A DNA stretch of 64,000 nt, from the NCBI GenBank assembly GCA_037447655.1, contig JBBHKE010001841.1, positions 62,001 through 126,000 on the forward strand. The letters run 5' to 3'. Below are positions 11,311-26,800 of the stretch, piece by piece. Origin of the DNA: Zygnema cylindricum (taxonomy: Eukaryota > Streptophyta > Zygnematophyceae > Zygnematales > Zygnemataceae). The notes under the pieces were generated by a model, which saw nothing but the letters and a program-made list of their open reading frames with translations, ran no database searches and had not been told where the DNA came from. Positions within the stretch are counted from its first letter, which is position 1; each line of letters opens with the position of its first letter. The translations under genes were made by a program, and so were the position numbers.

Positions 11311-13684
11311 GAAACATCCAGAAGTTCTCCAACCTTGGTTGCAATCCGCACGAAACTTCCTCTTTGAAAATTTCCTCTAGTGCGAACTTTCTCCGCGCTG
11401 GTCCGCACTTTTTGATTGATTTATAAAACCATAAACGCTCCAAAGGATCGAAACGGAACAGCTTACGGAAAGAATACGGATTTCTATGTTTTAGGGTTTA
11501 GACGAAGCCTCTTAACGCCGCTTTTTATAAAGTCTCACTCTCTCTCCATTTCTTCTCCTTTCCATCCTCGCGTCTTCTCTGGTGTCAGTTTCTTCTTCAG
11601 CCATGGGACGACGTGAGTGTTTATTTCGCTTCCCTTTCTCTCGCTTAACTCTATTGTTGAAATGTTTGGTATTTAATCTTTACGCACTATGTTGCTGGAT
11701 TGGATAAACTGTCTCTGTAAACTCCTTTTTTTTCTCTCCCATTGGAAACTTTCTTGTATTATCTGGCTTGAATTCGTCTGTTTTCGTGCTCTCTTTATTT
11801 GGTTGCTGTTTCTTCGCTGGTCATTGCTAGATTTTTTAGTTTCTCGTGTCTATCCGGTTCCACCTCTTTCTTTTTCTCCTCTTTCATTCCCTCCCTTCCT
11901 TTTGCTCCTCTTTCATTCCCTCTCATACTTTTCCTCCTCTTCCATTCCCTCTCTCCGTCAGCAGTAACGGATAACTCCCTTTCATACTTGAAACCGTACG
12001 TTTTAACAAAATTTTAACTCACACAGAACGATTTGAATCGTTCAGTTATCCGAAAATTTTTTTTTGTACATGGAAACAAGGTTTTTCCAATCGAGTTTTA
12101 GTGGTACTTTCAAGTTTTTGGCAGTTTAAATATAATTTCAATTCAAGAACAGTCTTTGAAAGAAAATTGATTTCAATGTTCAATTTGAACAAAAAGACAA
12201 GCATAACCGAATTTTCTAAACCTTGTCTTCATTTTCCCAAAATAACACTTTGCATCAATATTAGAGTTTATGAATTATTGGCGTTAAAACGGATTTAATC
12301 ATAGCTTTAAAAAGGTTTTAGGTCTTAAGTTTAAAACGGACAAATTATGTTTTGCAACGGGCTCAATACGGACCACTTAATTAAAGAGTGTTGTCAACCC
12401 TGTAACTTTATTTTGGGGTAAATAACACGAACTCAAATAAGAGTGATTAACTGTAATTAGTGTTGTTTACTCTAATAGAGAGGTGCAGTGTATCTTCATT
12501 TGATATGTAGACTTGATTCTTACTGTTGTGGAAAAAAAATCTTTTCCAGTTACTGTGGCTGATGTTCCCAGTAATTAGTCACACAAAATTGGATTGTACT
12601 TTGAATCGTACTTTTTACTGTAATTTTACAATTTTAAACTTAGCCTTATGACTGCAATGGTCTCAATTGGAATGTCGATGTTGATTTCCAACTCTTATCT
12701 TAGTTTCTGAAAAGCTGTTCCAAATAATTATTAATCTGGTTTTCAGTTTTGAGTTGGCTTTATTAGAGTCAGTCCTGGTTTTTCCATGATCAATTTTATA
12801 TAAAACCTAGTATAAGCTCTTATAAAAGCTATAATACTTAGTACTATCGAAATCAAGGCTCACTCTAGTCTCCAAACAATCTTCAGTCTTTGCCAAAGTT
12901 TAGTTAAGTTTACATGTGGAAATGCTTAGTCTTTGCCAGGGTTTAAATTAGAATCATTGTCACCTTTGGTTTTGCAAAAACCAATATTTTAATTGAATCT
13001 TAGCTGAACCTTTATTTGGGTAAGCCAAACTGATATCAACAATAGTTGGTAATCAATGTTGATGCTCGGCTTTGGTTTGCCCAAGAAATGAGTTATCATA
13101 TAAATTTGTGAAGAAAGAAGATATTCGTGTGAAGTGACCCTCAGTTTGGGTTCCTATGTTTCTTCTGTGTCCCCAAAACTTTAATATGGCACTCTGGTGG
13201 GGAAAACATGTGGAGTGATATCTAACCTTTTGGAGTTAGTGAATTATTAGTGTTTAACACTTCATTAGAATAAATTACACCAACCACTTAACTAAATAGT
13301 TTATAACACTAATTTATTGTTTTGGGTCAAAAACTTCCATTCGAAATAGAGTTAGTAACTCTAATAGCGATGGATGTTAAGTTTGCTGGAATTCTTACTG
13401 AATAGCTCTTGAATGGAATATAATTCAAACGTTTTCTATTTTTATTATTTAAAACTTTAATTTAAGAAAGGAAAGGAAAGGAAACAAAAAGTATTAGGAA
13501 ATATGGATTAAAAAAAAAGTCTTTACATATTACTAAGTTGTCAACATGTCTAATTAGGGCCCTTTTTACTATTGTTTTCACCCATATGTATCGATTTATT
13601 TTAAACCATTTTCTCTGGTTAGATGGATGCTACTGGGAAAGGGCCCTTATGTCTCTTCCTCTTCCTTTGTCTGCGTTTCTAACC

Positions 13685-13800
13685 ATCCCTTCCCTCTCTC
13701 TTGTTGACTTCTCTCTCTCTCTCTCTCACTCTCTCTCGCTCTCTCCCCTCCCTCTCTCTCTCCCCCCTCTCTCTCTCTCTCTCTCCCTCTTTTCACTCTA
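13685..13800. repeat. CT microsatellite in RPL10-A intron 1
   Basis: A run of CTCTCT/CCTCTC in intron 1. RPL10-B intron 1 has the matching GA run (plus strand) at 56155-56262, which supports common descent of the two introns. Confidence 0.85.
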
Positions 13801-14820
13801 AAACGTTCCACCTATTCCAGCCAGAGATTTTTTCATCCACTCCTCTGTAGTTAACATGGATTTGAGTGTTTATTTATTTATAGTTTATTGTTTATATATC
13901 TGCAGGTCCTGCCCGGTGCTATCGCCAAATTAAGAACAAGCCATACCCAAAATCGCGATTTTGTCGGGGTGTCCCAGGTATACTGTGTAAATTTATTGAC
14001 AATCTATGTAAAATGCTTTAAATTATATTCGAGGTTGTCAACATTGTTGTTTTTTTGTGCTTTTTTCATAAGTACATCACTAATGAAATTGAAGGACTTG
14101 ACTGGTCTAATCATTCGTGTCTTGTTTGATTCGAGTTTATGATTTATCTATCATGTGAGTGTTTTGGTTTTAAAAACTTTTGGCTTGGGAATTGGGTTTT
14201 TCAGACCCCAAAATCAGGATTTACGATGTTGGTATGAAGAAGAAGGGTGTAGATGAATTCCCCTTCTGTATCCATCTTGCAAGGTGAGATCTTCGACTGA
14301 TTATGTGGTAACAACTAGTACATATTTTATGTGGGTTTCACATGCCTTTCTTTATTTTTGACATGTCCTTCTTTATCTTTTACATGCGTTTCTTTGTATC
14401 GTACTTATCTGATTTTATAAAGTGAAATCGAAACATGCATTTCAGGTCGTTTCTCTATGGATGGAATTTTTGTGATACTAGTTGCAATAACATTTGAAAT
14501 GGTCAATAACAGTTTTTTTTACTGCAATCTTTTATAGCTGAATGGCACTTTCTTTGTCTTTACAAGACTACTCTGCCCATCTCTATTAGCATTAATAACA
14601 CTTGGTCGACCACGACTTTTTTTGGGAAAAAAACCATGAAAGTGTTTTGATTTACACTATGTAAGGGAGATGACTACAATCCTCCATGTCTCCCTTAGTA
14701 TTTTACATTCTAATTTTGCATTTACACTATACAATTCAATACCAATGGGCGGTATAGCAGCAAGTCTACTTTTTTTTTTATTTTTGGCCTCTGTCCTCTT
14801 GTGAGAAGGAAGTTGTATCC

Positions 14821-15232
<412 letters not shown>

Positions 15233-15315
15233 TGAGTTGCGGGTTTCTCGGGTTAGTTTTTTTGGTTCTTTTTTTTGAGTTTTTTCAGATTTTTTCGGGG
15301 CTTTTTCGCTTTTTT

Positions 15316-15390
15316 TCACCTTCGCATCCGTGTCCATCTCTTCCACATTCTGCGAACTTTAGTGCGCTGGAGGGGATAGGTGAATTCGAT
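15316..15390 (+). repeat. Decayed copy of the 3' end of RPL10 exon 4 with its donor
   Basis: Eighty-five bases after exon 4 ends, the intron repeats its last 70-80 bases in degraded form. CACCTTCGCATCCGTGTCCA answers to exon CACCTCCGAATCCGTGTTCA, and GTGCGCTGGAGGGGATAGGT answers to GTGCGCCGGAGCTGATAGGT. About ten bases are missing in the middle. More GATAGGTAAG-like donors follow at about 15436, 15460 and 15490. RPL10-B has a similar set of ACCTATCAGC/CTTACC motifs in the same intron. Confidence 0.8.
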
Positions 15391-16236
15391 TTTTTTGAGG
15401 TTTTCTTCGGGTGTTTTGAGGGTTTTAGAGTTGAAAGGTAAGCTTGGGGATTCAGGTGGATGGGTAAGCTGGGATTTTTGAGGGTTGATAGGTAAGTCGA
15501 CACAGGCACAAGATGAGCAGTGAAATTATATTTTGTAAAATTGATTGTGAAGTTTAAAAGATGAACACAGTTAAACTCGATTGAGGACTCAATGAACTCA
15601 ATTGCATTAAACCCGATTGAAAGAAGGTTCAGCTCAACCTGTGAAATATTCCAACCATGTTAGTTCAATCTACTAAAAAACAATGCAACTCCAATGTTCA
15701 AATGTGAAACAACAATTTTTTTGCTGAATCTCGAGATCCTTGTTCTAAATTCTGGGTATTGGGGAGCCAAAATTGGTTCGCTTAGAAAGTTTTGAAGCGA
15801 AGATCGCATGAGCAATGGGTAGTCTGGCGTCTCATTTTCATATTTTGATTTTTTTAAGAAATGCAAGATTGATGACAAAGTTGCATAAGTGGAAAATTAC
15901 ATCTATCAACAATCGGGGGGGCTGCCTAGAAGAACCTTGTAGTCTTACAGCTGTGTAATCAAGCAAAAGATGATGCGTAATAGCAAAAGAATAATGTTTC
16001 AAGAGAGCATTGCAGCAAATTTCCGGAAGGATGCCTTATAATAGTGAAAATAACTGTGTAATATACTGTAAAAAACACTTCGTAGTTTTATGAACTTCCC
16101 ATATTCTCTCATGTTTTGCAGGCTTCAATAGTAAAACAATGCTGTGTTATCGTGTGCTCCTCCTACATTGTCTTCTCTTTTCCGCAATACTACTGTGCTC
16201 CTACATTCCTGGGTCTTGCATAACTCTGCAGGATAG

Positions 16237-17245
<1,009 letters not shown>

Positions 17246-17654
17246 ACTGTATATCTATCTCGTGTGGAAAGTGTTTGCTGAGTTGGTGTTTGAATCTATA
17301 TTTGATAATGGGAGTGTATTCTGGAGAGAGGAAACCTTGGTTGTTTACTTTGCCTGACACTTCCTTGTATGTTGTAACTAGAAGCAGTCCTCTCTGTTAT
17401 CCATTTTTGCATTGACTGCTTCACATATGTGGAAACAAATTCATTTTCCAATTAGTTTGGTTGCTTGTTTACATTTTCATTATTCGATAGGCTTTAGAGC
17501 CAATATAAGCACCCTCCAGGTTCCATAAGAGTGACGTTTTTGTTGTTTTCTGGCGCAGGGGCTTCACCAAGTACTCGAGGACAGACTATGTGAAGTGGAA
17601 GGAAGAAAACCGACTCACTCACGACGGTGTCACTGCACAGGTCACTCCTTCGGG

Positions 17655-17658
17655 TTTT

Positions 17659-17694
<36 letters not shown>

Positions 17695-17760
17695 CGTGTG
17701 TGTATATGTATGTATGTATATATATATTCTTACATATTCGTATATATACAGCTGCAAGGT
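17655..17760. repeat. TG/TATG microsatellite in RPL10-A intron 6
   Basis: TGTGTG run followed by ATGTATGTATATATAT just after exon 6. RPL10-B intron 6 has the matching CA run at 51095-51180. Confidence 0.9.
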
Positions 17761-18132
17761 CTGACTTTTGTACTCTTTACTACTTAAACTTTCACACTTT
17801 TACCACTGCAATTCATTTGGCCTCATAACATAGTTCAATTTCTACAGAAATGCTCTTTACACTCATTCAAATCCTAGAAATTCTTTTTACCTCATAGTGA
17901 AACACAGTTTCTACGAGTCTTCTACAAGTTTTCTACTCCGATTGGGATTGGTTTTCTTTTTCGTGAAAAACATTTTGGACACTGTGTTTTTGTATGGAGT
18001 TCATGTACTGGACGAACTGACGGTTCCATGCGTTTGATTGGTTGGGGTGGGCAGTTGCTCGGCTGTCATGGTCCTTTGGCGAAGAGGAAACCGGGGCAAG
18101 CGTTTCTGACTGCTCCCGAGAGTAGCGCTTAG

Positions 18133-20846
18133 GTTGATAGTCTGTGGCACTTGTCGCACTGGGCTCGTTCCAAAAGTGAATTTCCTGTGGATTGTGTATT
18201 TCTGGTGAAGTAATGGAGTATTTTTTGTCACTTTGTAGGAATGTCGTGGGAATGCTTTTTTTTTTTTGCCAAGCTCGCGCGTTGTGGAAAATCTGTCAAT
18301 TTGGATGGATTCATTTTGCACTAAAATTGTCGGTTTTTTTCATTTTGCACTAAAATGGGATTAGCAAAGGAAACTTACCAATGTAAAAAACTTACCCTAA
18401 AAAACCGAAAAAACCTTAAAAAGCCCTGAAAACTGTGTTTATGTGGTCTGGCTCCTTTGGAGAGTTTGGTTTTGCATTAACTTACCTGCAAAGACCAAAC
18501 GACACAAGGACGTAGTGCAATAGAATGGTATATGCCGAAAACAGTTTGTGAGACAGTCATCCAAAATTAAAATTTACCGTTTGTCGGTCTTGAGGCAAAC
18601 GGCAAGTGTTCGATGATGTTATCGACAGACGTCTTTAACTTTCCTTTGTTGAAATGTGCGATCATCTTTTTGTCAAGGTCTGCAATAATGTGATTATTTA
18701 CCCAGTTTCTAAAAGATTGGCCAACGTTTTAGGTAGGAAACGTAGATATGCAAATTAGACTGGAATAGTTGAATAGTTTAAAAAAATAAAAAAAAACTCG
18801 AAATCCAGGAAATCATTAAGTTCTCCTGATGTGTGTCAATAAGGCGAAAGGCAGTGGAATTGTAATATGACAGTATTTCTTGATGTCCTGATGCTTGGAT
18901 TTGGTTGTGGCAAATGAAGCGTAATATGAAAATTAGTCAACATTGAAATTAGATGCTTCGATGCCCATAAAGGGGCTCTGTGCAACCTGACACGGAACAT
19001 AAGTAGTGCATACGATTCGGTCATTTCACCAACTTACATAAAATACTTGATCATCTCATATGGTAAGCGTTTTCTGTCATATAGCAGCGATATTCTGAAG
19101 GTACCATTGCACGCGATTTTTTACGCTTGTGATCCTGCCTCACTGCATGACACTAATTAGAGTAGATATTGCTTGATTCGTTTGATGACCTAAGAAGCAG
19201 CCTGAGATAAGAGATTGGGATACACAATCATACATCTCAAAACACTCATTCAACGGCTTCTGTTTTCCCAAGACCATAAATGGTGAATGTTTTACAGTCG
19301 TTACCGAAGCAGTGTTGATATCAAGGCAGCTTTCCAAATTCTGTCCACCAACATACGGTTTTTGCTTTTTGATTTAGAGTTGTCTTCAGCTTATGCATTT
19401 CAATGTTTTACAGTTGTTCTTTCTTCATAATGCCAGAATGGTTTGTGTACAAGGTTAGCGTCTGTGTGTCAGTTTCTTTGACGATGTTTTTCTGTAGTCT
19501 GCTTCCTCCATACTTGATTTTCCAATTTTTGCTTTGCCGAACTTTTTTTTGGTTCCCATATACTCAGATTGTTTACAATCGTGCCTTTGTAATAATTTTT
19601 TTTCTGTTAACGGGTTTTAGAATAAACGGCAACTTTCCTGCATTATTTCTGCTTGTTGCACGCAGCTCAGATGTTTCCTGCCACCCAAATCAGAAAACAC
19701 ATATACATTTGAAAACACTTGAAAGAAAGCGCGTGAAGCTCTAGTATAATAAGGACATTTCTGCTTCACTGTTAACAACACATCACTTCTCATCAGTTCC
19801 AAAAAATGACATCTCATGGCATCAGACCTGCACTGTCTGTTTATAATTTTGTAAAGTATTCCACAGCCAACTTCGACAGCTTAACAATGTACATCAGAAG
19901 ATTATTGTGACACATTTGCCAATCAGACGCTGACACAATATTAGAGATTCTGCTCACATTCAGGCGTTACAATAGTGACAATGTTTCTGTTAACCTCTTC
20001 ATCGTAGTGCTGCTGACATTTAGTACCCACAGAAGTCAGCAGTAGGCAACACTGCTACAAAATCAGACATACCACCTCAAAGGTGGAAAGTCTCACACGA
20101 GAAGTTGGTAACTCTAATTGGAACAAGATAGGCATACTTACGCATGGAATACAGGCACAATAATAGATTTGGAGATCTCAAATAAAATTTAATCTGTGCC
20201 ACGGTGAACACCTGTTGCATTTAGGAGCCTCTCTGGTACAATTCATGGAAGGTACAACTGTACCTGCACCCATTTCGCACTGAATAAAATATGATCCTAT
20301 GCGAAAAGATGGCAATCGCCAATCTAACAAAAGTTTTACATTCACGGCTACGATCTTGTGCTTCATGACAGCCAATCGGCACATTTTAGAGGTCACAAAA
20401 CTAAGGATGTACGGACACTAAAAGTCAAAAAACATTGTAGCACCAACTTCCAAAAATAAGTAGCTGAAGGCTTTACCCTTTTTTCTGCACCCCAGAGCTA
20501 TGCTGCGTAGAATAAGAGAAAATACTGGGGTGATTTGCTTTGTTCAGTACTTAGAACAAATATAGACGTTTCACTACACTACCATCCCAAATAATAATTA
20601 ACTTACCCTCCAGCTTGTACCAGCTGAAAGTGATTCCAGGGTAGCCATTGATAACCGTACTCGATAACTCTTTTTAATAAAACTCATTATGGTGAGCACC
20701 ACCGTAACCTTCAAATCGACGTTTTAACCTAAAATTTTCATCCTCGTTCGACTTCTCATATCATTTCTATGCATTACCAGAGTTTGTCGATTTCCCCGTT
20801 GCTGGAGGATGTAAGGACAGTCGCATTTTCTTCCGAGTTACAAAAC
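18133..20846. other. Intergenic space between RPL10-A and BTA1 3' ends
   Basis: The first ~185 bases (to about 18320) match the sequence after RPL10-B (50510-50643, minus strand), including ACTGGGCTCGTTCCAAAAGT. They are probably conserved 3' UTR. Beyond that I see no exon and no clear repeat. The two flanking genes converge here. Confidence 0.55.
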
Positions 20847-23800
20847 CTACTTCCCATTTTCGAGGAACTTTGTTGGGTTTTCCGAGTAATGTCCGTTTCC
20901 ATTCATTTGTGCTTCCGATGAAGGGAAGTGAACTGATAGTGGGTCAGGTGGCTCATTGAAGAGAGGAACTCCAGCGGGTCCACCCTCCCGAATTGCAACA
21001 TAGAAACTGGCATACATGTTCACACGGTCCATGTATCGCTCCGTATTTGTAGAGCGTATCACATGCACTGCATGTACAACATCAAATTCCCTCACTATCA
21101 TAAGTAAAGGATAAGTAAAACGAGCTTTATTGAAAAACAAAATCATCTGAGAACATGGGAACAAAAGAAACGAAGCGCAAAAAAGAAAATGAAAAACGGA
21201 ACTGGAAGGAAGCAAATAAGGAAAGTCTACTCAGTTTTTCACTGCATACACAATATAAAATCTACTCAGTGCCATATGTAAAGAAGGAAGATATATTAGA
21301 GTTTTTCCTCAAGAGACTGCCTCCGATATCACATATAAAGTAGTTACATGGTGGCCAGGTTGGATTTTGGTGTAAAATCCCAAATTGTTAAACGGGAGTA
21401 CCAACACAGTTCAAACACTTATAAACACCACTATTGCATCAAAACCGAAAACAGTAAGAACTGTAAACTTCTTCTATTCTGACATACAGGAATTTTTGCT
21501 TCTTACCTTCAAAGCCAGCCTTAGCAATGTCTTTTGCATAATGGGGACTCCTTGAGGCGCTTCGCCATATGACACGACCACCAGGCTGCATTCAAAACAC
21601 AACGCAAAAATGAACTCATCACATTGTGTCAGTTAGTTTTACCACTGCCTTCTTAACATAATACCCTACCTTTCCAATACCTTAATGTCATGAGGTCTAA
21701 GATATCCAGCTAGGGCTTTACTAGTTCATACCAGTTATAACTGCATAAGAATAGCCTTAGTGCTGTGCAGCAGGAAAACAAATTTTGATCTTCAAACTCA
21801 CCACAACTTGCTTGTTGAGGGCATCACAAAGGACGTTAATCTCCCGTTGACCCAACCAGTCAACGTGGTCCATCAAAATGACCTGCAAATATTGAAGTTG
21901 CAGTAGCTGTTAGTGCGTGGTAAGACAACAAAAAAGACTGGCATGAGAACTTGTGCGTAAATATGGTGCAAAGGTGGAAAACACCTCCAGGACACATGCA
22001 TCTCTACCACATGTGTACACAGACATATAGGTCCTTCTTGACCATAAGGCTCAAGGAAGGAAACATAAATTTAGGCTTGCCAGGTGGTCAAATGCGAGTG
22101 TTGCCATGCAGACGACAATTTAGTTGATGACAAAAACAATATTAAGGCTTTGAATGGCGAGGAGAAGTGGCAGTGAGAAGATGACAGAGAAATATATCTG
22201 TTGCCCAAGCTGAATTGCTGAGCCATAGAATGATCAATGGGCATAGAGGGAAACACAAAGCGATTGTACTGGTATCTGGAAAAGGAGGAGGTTACCGTGT
22301 TAAAACTACACTAACACTCATTCGATATTGACTTTCTTTGGCCCAAAGTCATACAATAATGTTGAAAACACTATCTAAGGGAGTGGACAACAAGCGGGCA
22401 CATCACAATGCGCTAAACCATATGACTGATACTAATTTTGCTTGGATATTAACAATTGCTTTACACAATTAGCTGTGGGGAGTGTTGCTATCAGCTGTAA
22501 TTTACCTTGGTATATTTGCGCTTCAACAATTCCTCCACAAAAAAGCTTGTTGAGATGATCATCCTTTGACTGGCTGGCAATTCCACCTGCACATAAGAGA
22601 ATGGTATTTAAGGCAAGGCAGCTCCAGTCCACTCTACATGTGAGGGACATAAGATTTATTCCTGAAATATTGCAACAGCAAGATGCTGAATATTTCCAGT
22701 CCTCGTTTACGTTATGCTCAGAATACACCGACTGTTAAAAAATGAAAATGAAATCAATGAACATCAGCATTTCTTGCCTTCTCGTGTGAATCCATTTCAG
22801 ACAGAAAATTTGCCATCCTTGAGCTGGAAACTAGGCATTCAGACATTGCCGGCAACAAAAAATTAGTTAGTTAAGCAACAGATTAGACTGGATATCAACG
22901 AACTGATTACCATACAACTAGCAAGAATTCAAACTACATATTGACTGTCCACCAGCACTGCATAGCCCCTAAAAAATAAACATCAGGAAATTAGCTTGCA
23001 CAAAAACAATAAGAGTGCCAATCAATACCTTAAGCTTATCGAAGTACTTCTCCTCCAAAAAGCGAGGGCAGCAATTGTGTGAAAACTTGCCCGTCAGACA
23101 TACACGGTAGAAGTAATTACTGCAACATTATGAACCATAGTCAAAATATCATTTTTAGTATGATTGCAGTACAGACAGAAAAAGTTTTTCCAATGTGAAA
23201 CCACTGCAGCAATTACAAGCTCGAAAATTTTCAGAAAACCAGGCTCATGTCTTCAATCTACTTTTTAATAGGAGCTTAAAAGAAACAAACTAAGACGGAC
23301 AAAACAGTCAAACCAGAATATTGGATAATGAAAGCGGTTTCTCATCCAGAGGAGATTACTTACTCATCCCGGAGGTTGGTGTTCTCAGCCACAGAGTCGA
23401 GACAGCGCACCACATATCTGGCATCCCAAAACAGAATACCCAAAGAAAGAGGACAAAACTAGGCTGAGTTTATAAGGCAAACTGGCACTGAGAGACGAGA
23501 CCTAGTGTCCTACACTCCCCAGGGCTATGGGTACTCGGTGGATTACTATGGGTATTTTACATGTGAGAAGTATTAGATGAGCATACAAGGGACAGCATGA
23601 AGCGGGTATCCAAAACCAGAACTAGAAAATTCCCTTGCCTAATCAAGGTAACAATAGAAAATTGGCCGCAAAATATATGAAATATACCGCAAAATCTATG
23701 GCAGCCGTAAACTTATTCATAAGCATACTGACCTGTAGATGTTATCCTCCTTGCGAATAAGGCCGAGCTGGCCTTTGGCAATACCGGCACAGAACCATAG

Positions 23801-26800
23801 CACAATAGGATTGGTGAAAATAAAGCCAAAAATTCTTGCAAGAATTCCACCCTTTGTCAGCCACCGTCCTAACGATTTTGTCCTGCAAGTACAGTATCCC
23901 AGTTGCACCATTGTGTCAATACGCCATGAGTAGCAAAATTACACTGTCATTCATGTGAATGATGCTACAAAATCGGCACGTACCTGTAGTCAATAATATG
24001 TAACTCTTGGCTCCAAAGCGGAAAACGTTTGGTATCAAGAATACTTGACACGCAAACTACACTAGACGCAAAACTAAGTTGGTAAGCAATAAGGAAGTAC
24101 TGCCAAAATTTTTAAGTACGCTAGCCCTCTCCAATATTTGATAGTTAAAAAAAGAGCTTCTAAATCCTTTTCAGTTCGATAATTAAGCCAAGTTTTTTGG
24201 CAACCATGAGGAAAAATGTATCAACGTTTTCAGACTTTAACGATATTCAGGGATGGCCATTTGCCAGTCACCCATTACTATCAGAGTTAGTTAATTAATA
24301 GCGTTAATACTCTAGTATAATTAACTACACTAAATTATGCTTTGAAATATGGCTCATTATGGGCCACTTAACTAACTAGTGTTATTAACACTAATTTATG
24401 ATTTTAGATTGAAAAGCATTCACTCGAAATAGAGTGATGTACGGTAATAGCGAAACGCAGTGCAGTGCAAAACTGTCCTCCCACAAGTAAACCTTAACCT
24501 AGATACTACAAATCTGGAATGTTCGACAATTTACACACTTGCAAACAATGTCCCGTAACAGCACTGCTTAGACTACACAATCTGTCTCAGGAATGTAAAA
24601 AATCCCGGAAGCCTGAAGAAAGTTGATTCCCAAAACCAGCCGTTCATTGATCGGACCATAGTTCAAAAGTACGGAAACTCATGGAAAAATAATATCTGGT
24701 CATACCGTATGAAACTAGTAAGGTCTTTCGGGGATGGTACGCGTATTATACCGGGCAGCCACGTAATCTATGATTCGAAGCAATCTTTTGGAAATCTTTA
24801 AGTTTATGAGCTTGATAACTTTACAAGCTGTCACGTTATGTCCAAACGCACAGAATTTCTCAAGCCCTCACAATCACAAGCTTATAATCAAGGACTCTGA
24901 ATAAACAACAACACTCAGGCCGAGTTTAAGACAACTAGTAAATAAATCAAAATTAAGATAGTGGACGAAGGTTTCAGAGCCTTCTCTCCAAATAACTAGA
25001 CAATGATTTTTTCGGACGCATCTGTTAGGCAATATTAGTGAATTATGAGTTGACTGAGGGCGCACCCGAAATCAGCAACACATCCTTGAGGACAACCAAA
25101 GTTTCGGCTGAATGAACTGGCTTCAGTATGTATCACACCTACTTTTGGTAACAATAACGAGTAATCCATTACATCTACATAGAAATAGCAACTTCAAAAA
25201 GAAAGAACTTCCTCCAGGCACTCGGGTGTGAAACTTTCTTGCAAAGTCACTTTAATGGATGCAAATTCACATTAGGTTTACGGATATTACTCTTTCCTTA
25301 AAATCCCCAGATCCAATAGGATCATCTCCATAATGTTGCATGTGAATTAACGCTTTGCAATGCCAAACCAATGTCGTCAGAGAGTTGGTGCTTACCATAC
25401 TGCATACTGTTCCTCTATTGAATCCGCATTGACCATTCTGTCAATCAGGCTTTGTTGCCGAGTTATTCTTGCAAGGAAACGCACAGCCCTCACAAGTCTT
25501 CCCATACCACCTGCAAAACTTCCACAGTCAATTGAGGACATACATCATACTTGGACATGCATGTTGGCACTAACTGAATGGAAATTTCATTATTAGGTCA
25601 GCACGTACAATGTGCACTTCTACAATAGCTGCATTAAAGGTATAGGAACCAAACAAATAATAACTTGCAGAAACCACATTCACACCAATTGATTTCTTTA
25701 TCCCTGTTTGTTGCAACGATGGATTTCGACAGGATACGCGGTGATGCTCCTCAACCGGTACACACTATCTTATAAAACACAGCTTCCAAAGCTAGCTTTG
25801 GAGTTTTGGGAAATCAAGAAACATGTACAATCACTGGAGTCTTTTATCCCTGTTCGTCGCAACGACTGATTTTGACAGAATATACACTAATGCTTCTTAG
25901 CTGTACAGCACTTGGTCACTTCACTTTGTTGTTGTATGCATTGTTGTGCATTTCGACCAGGAAACATTATTGCTCTAATTGAAAAATTCATTTCAAAACT
26001 CAAAATTTGTACACATCATATGCAAGAACTTGAAAAAGCCATGACAAGATGGATAGCCTTACATTTCCGCTGCATACAAAATATACTAGTCAAAATAAAT
26101 GAACATTCACTATCTGAAACCCAGAGGAATTAACTGACCATGATAATAAATGCCATTTTTGAAGTAGTAGGCTTTTTGTCTCCTGCAAAATAGACAAGTC
26201 AAATGAGCACATTATTTGAAGGGAAGAATTGTACACAAAAGAGAACAGGGAATGATTACAGAATTGCTGGTAAAGATGACGTGCCCTTGAGTAATTAACA
26301 TGATCAGCCACTTCAGAATAAGAATTAAGAAAACGAACACGATAATGCATCAACAAACGAAAATGCATTTATGGAAGGAATGCCACAAGTGAATAAAAAA
26401 AAGCAAATGGCACTGGCAATTTTAACAACCTAAATAATAAATGGCTGATCAACAAATATTTTTAATGATGTTGAAAATCATGCAAAGAAGCTCAGTAACT
26501 TCATATAGATGCAGGGGGCATTTCTCACAATATGAATCCTGCAGCAAAGAAAAATTCTTTGCTCAAACCCGTTTAAACGTTTGAGACAGGTTCACACCAC
26601 TTATGGTACTCACCAAAAGTTGGCAGCCCCCTGACTCAAAAATGGACCTAACTCTCTTTCCAACAAGGTTGAGAACTTCGGATGAACACCCTCGCCAAAC
26701 AGCTGCCAAACATCCTCATAGGGAAGCCTGCAAAACGGGCAGACAAAACCTAATCAAAAGGCATTGATTTGAGTCTTCCCAACAAGAATTTGATGCAGTA

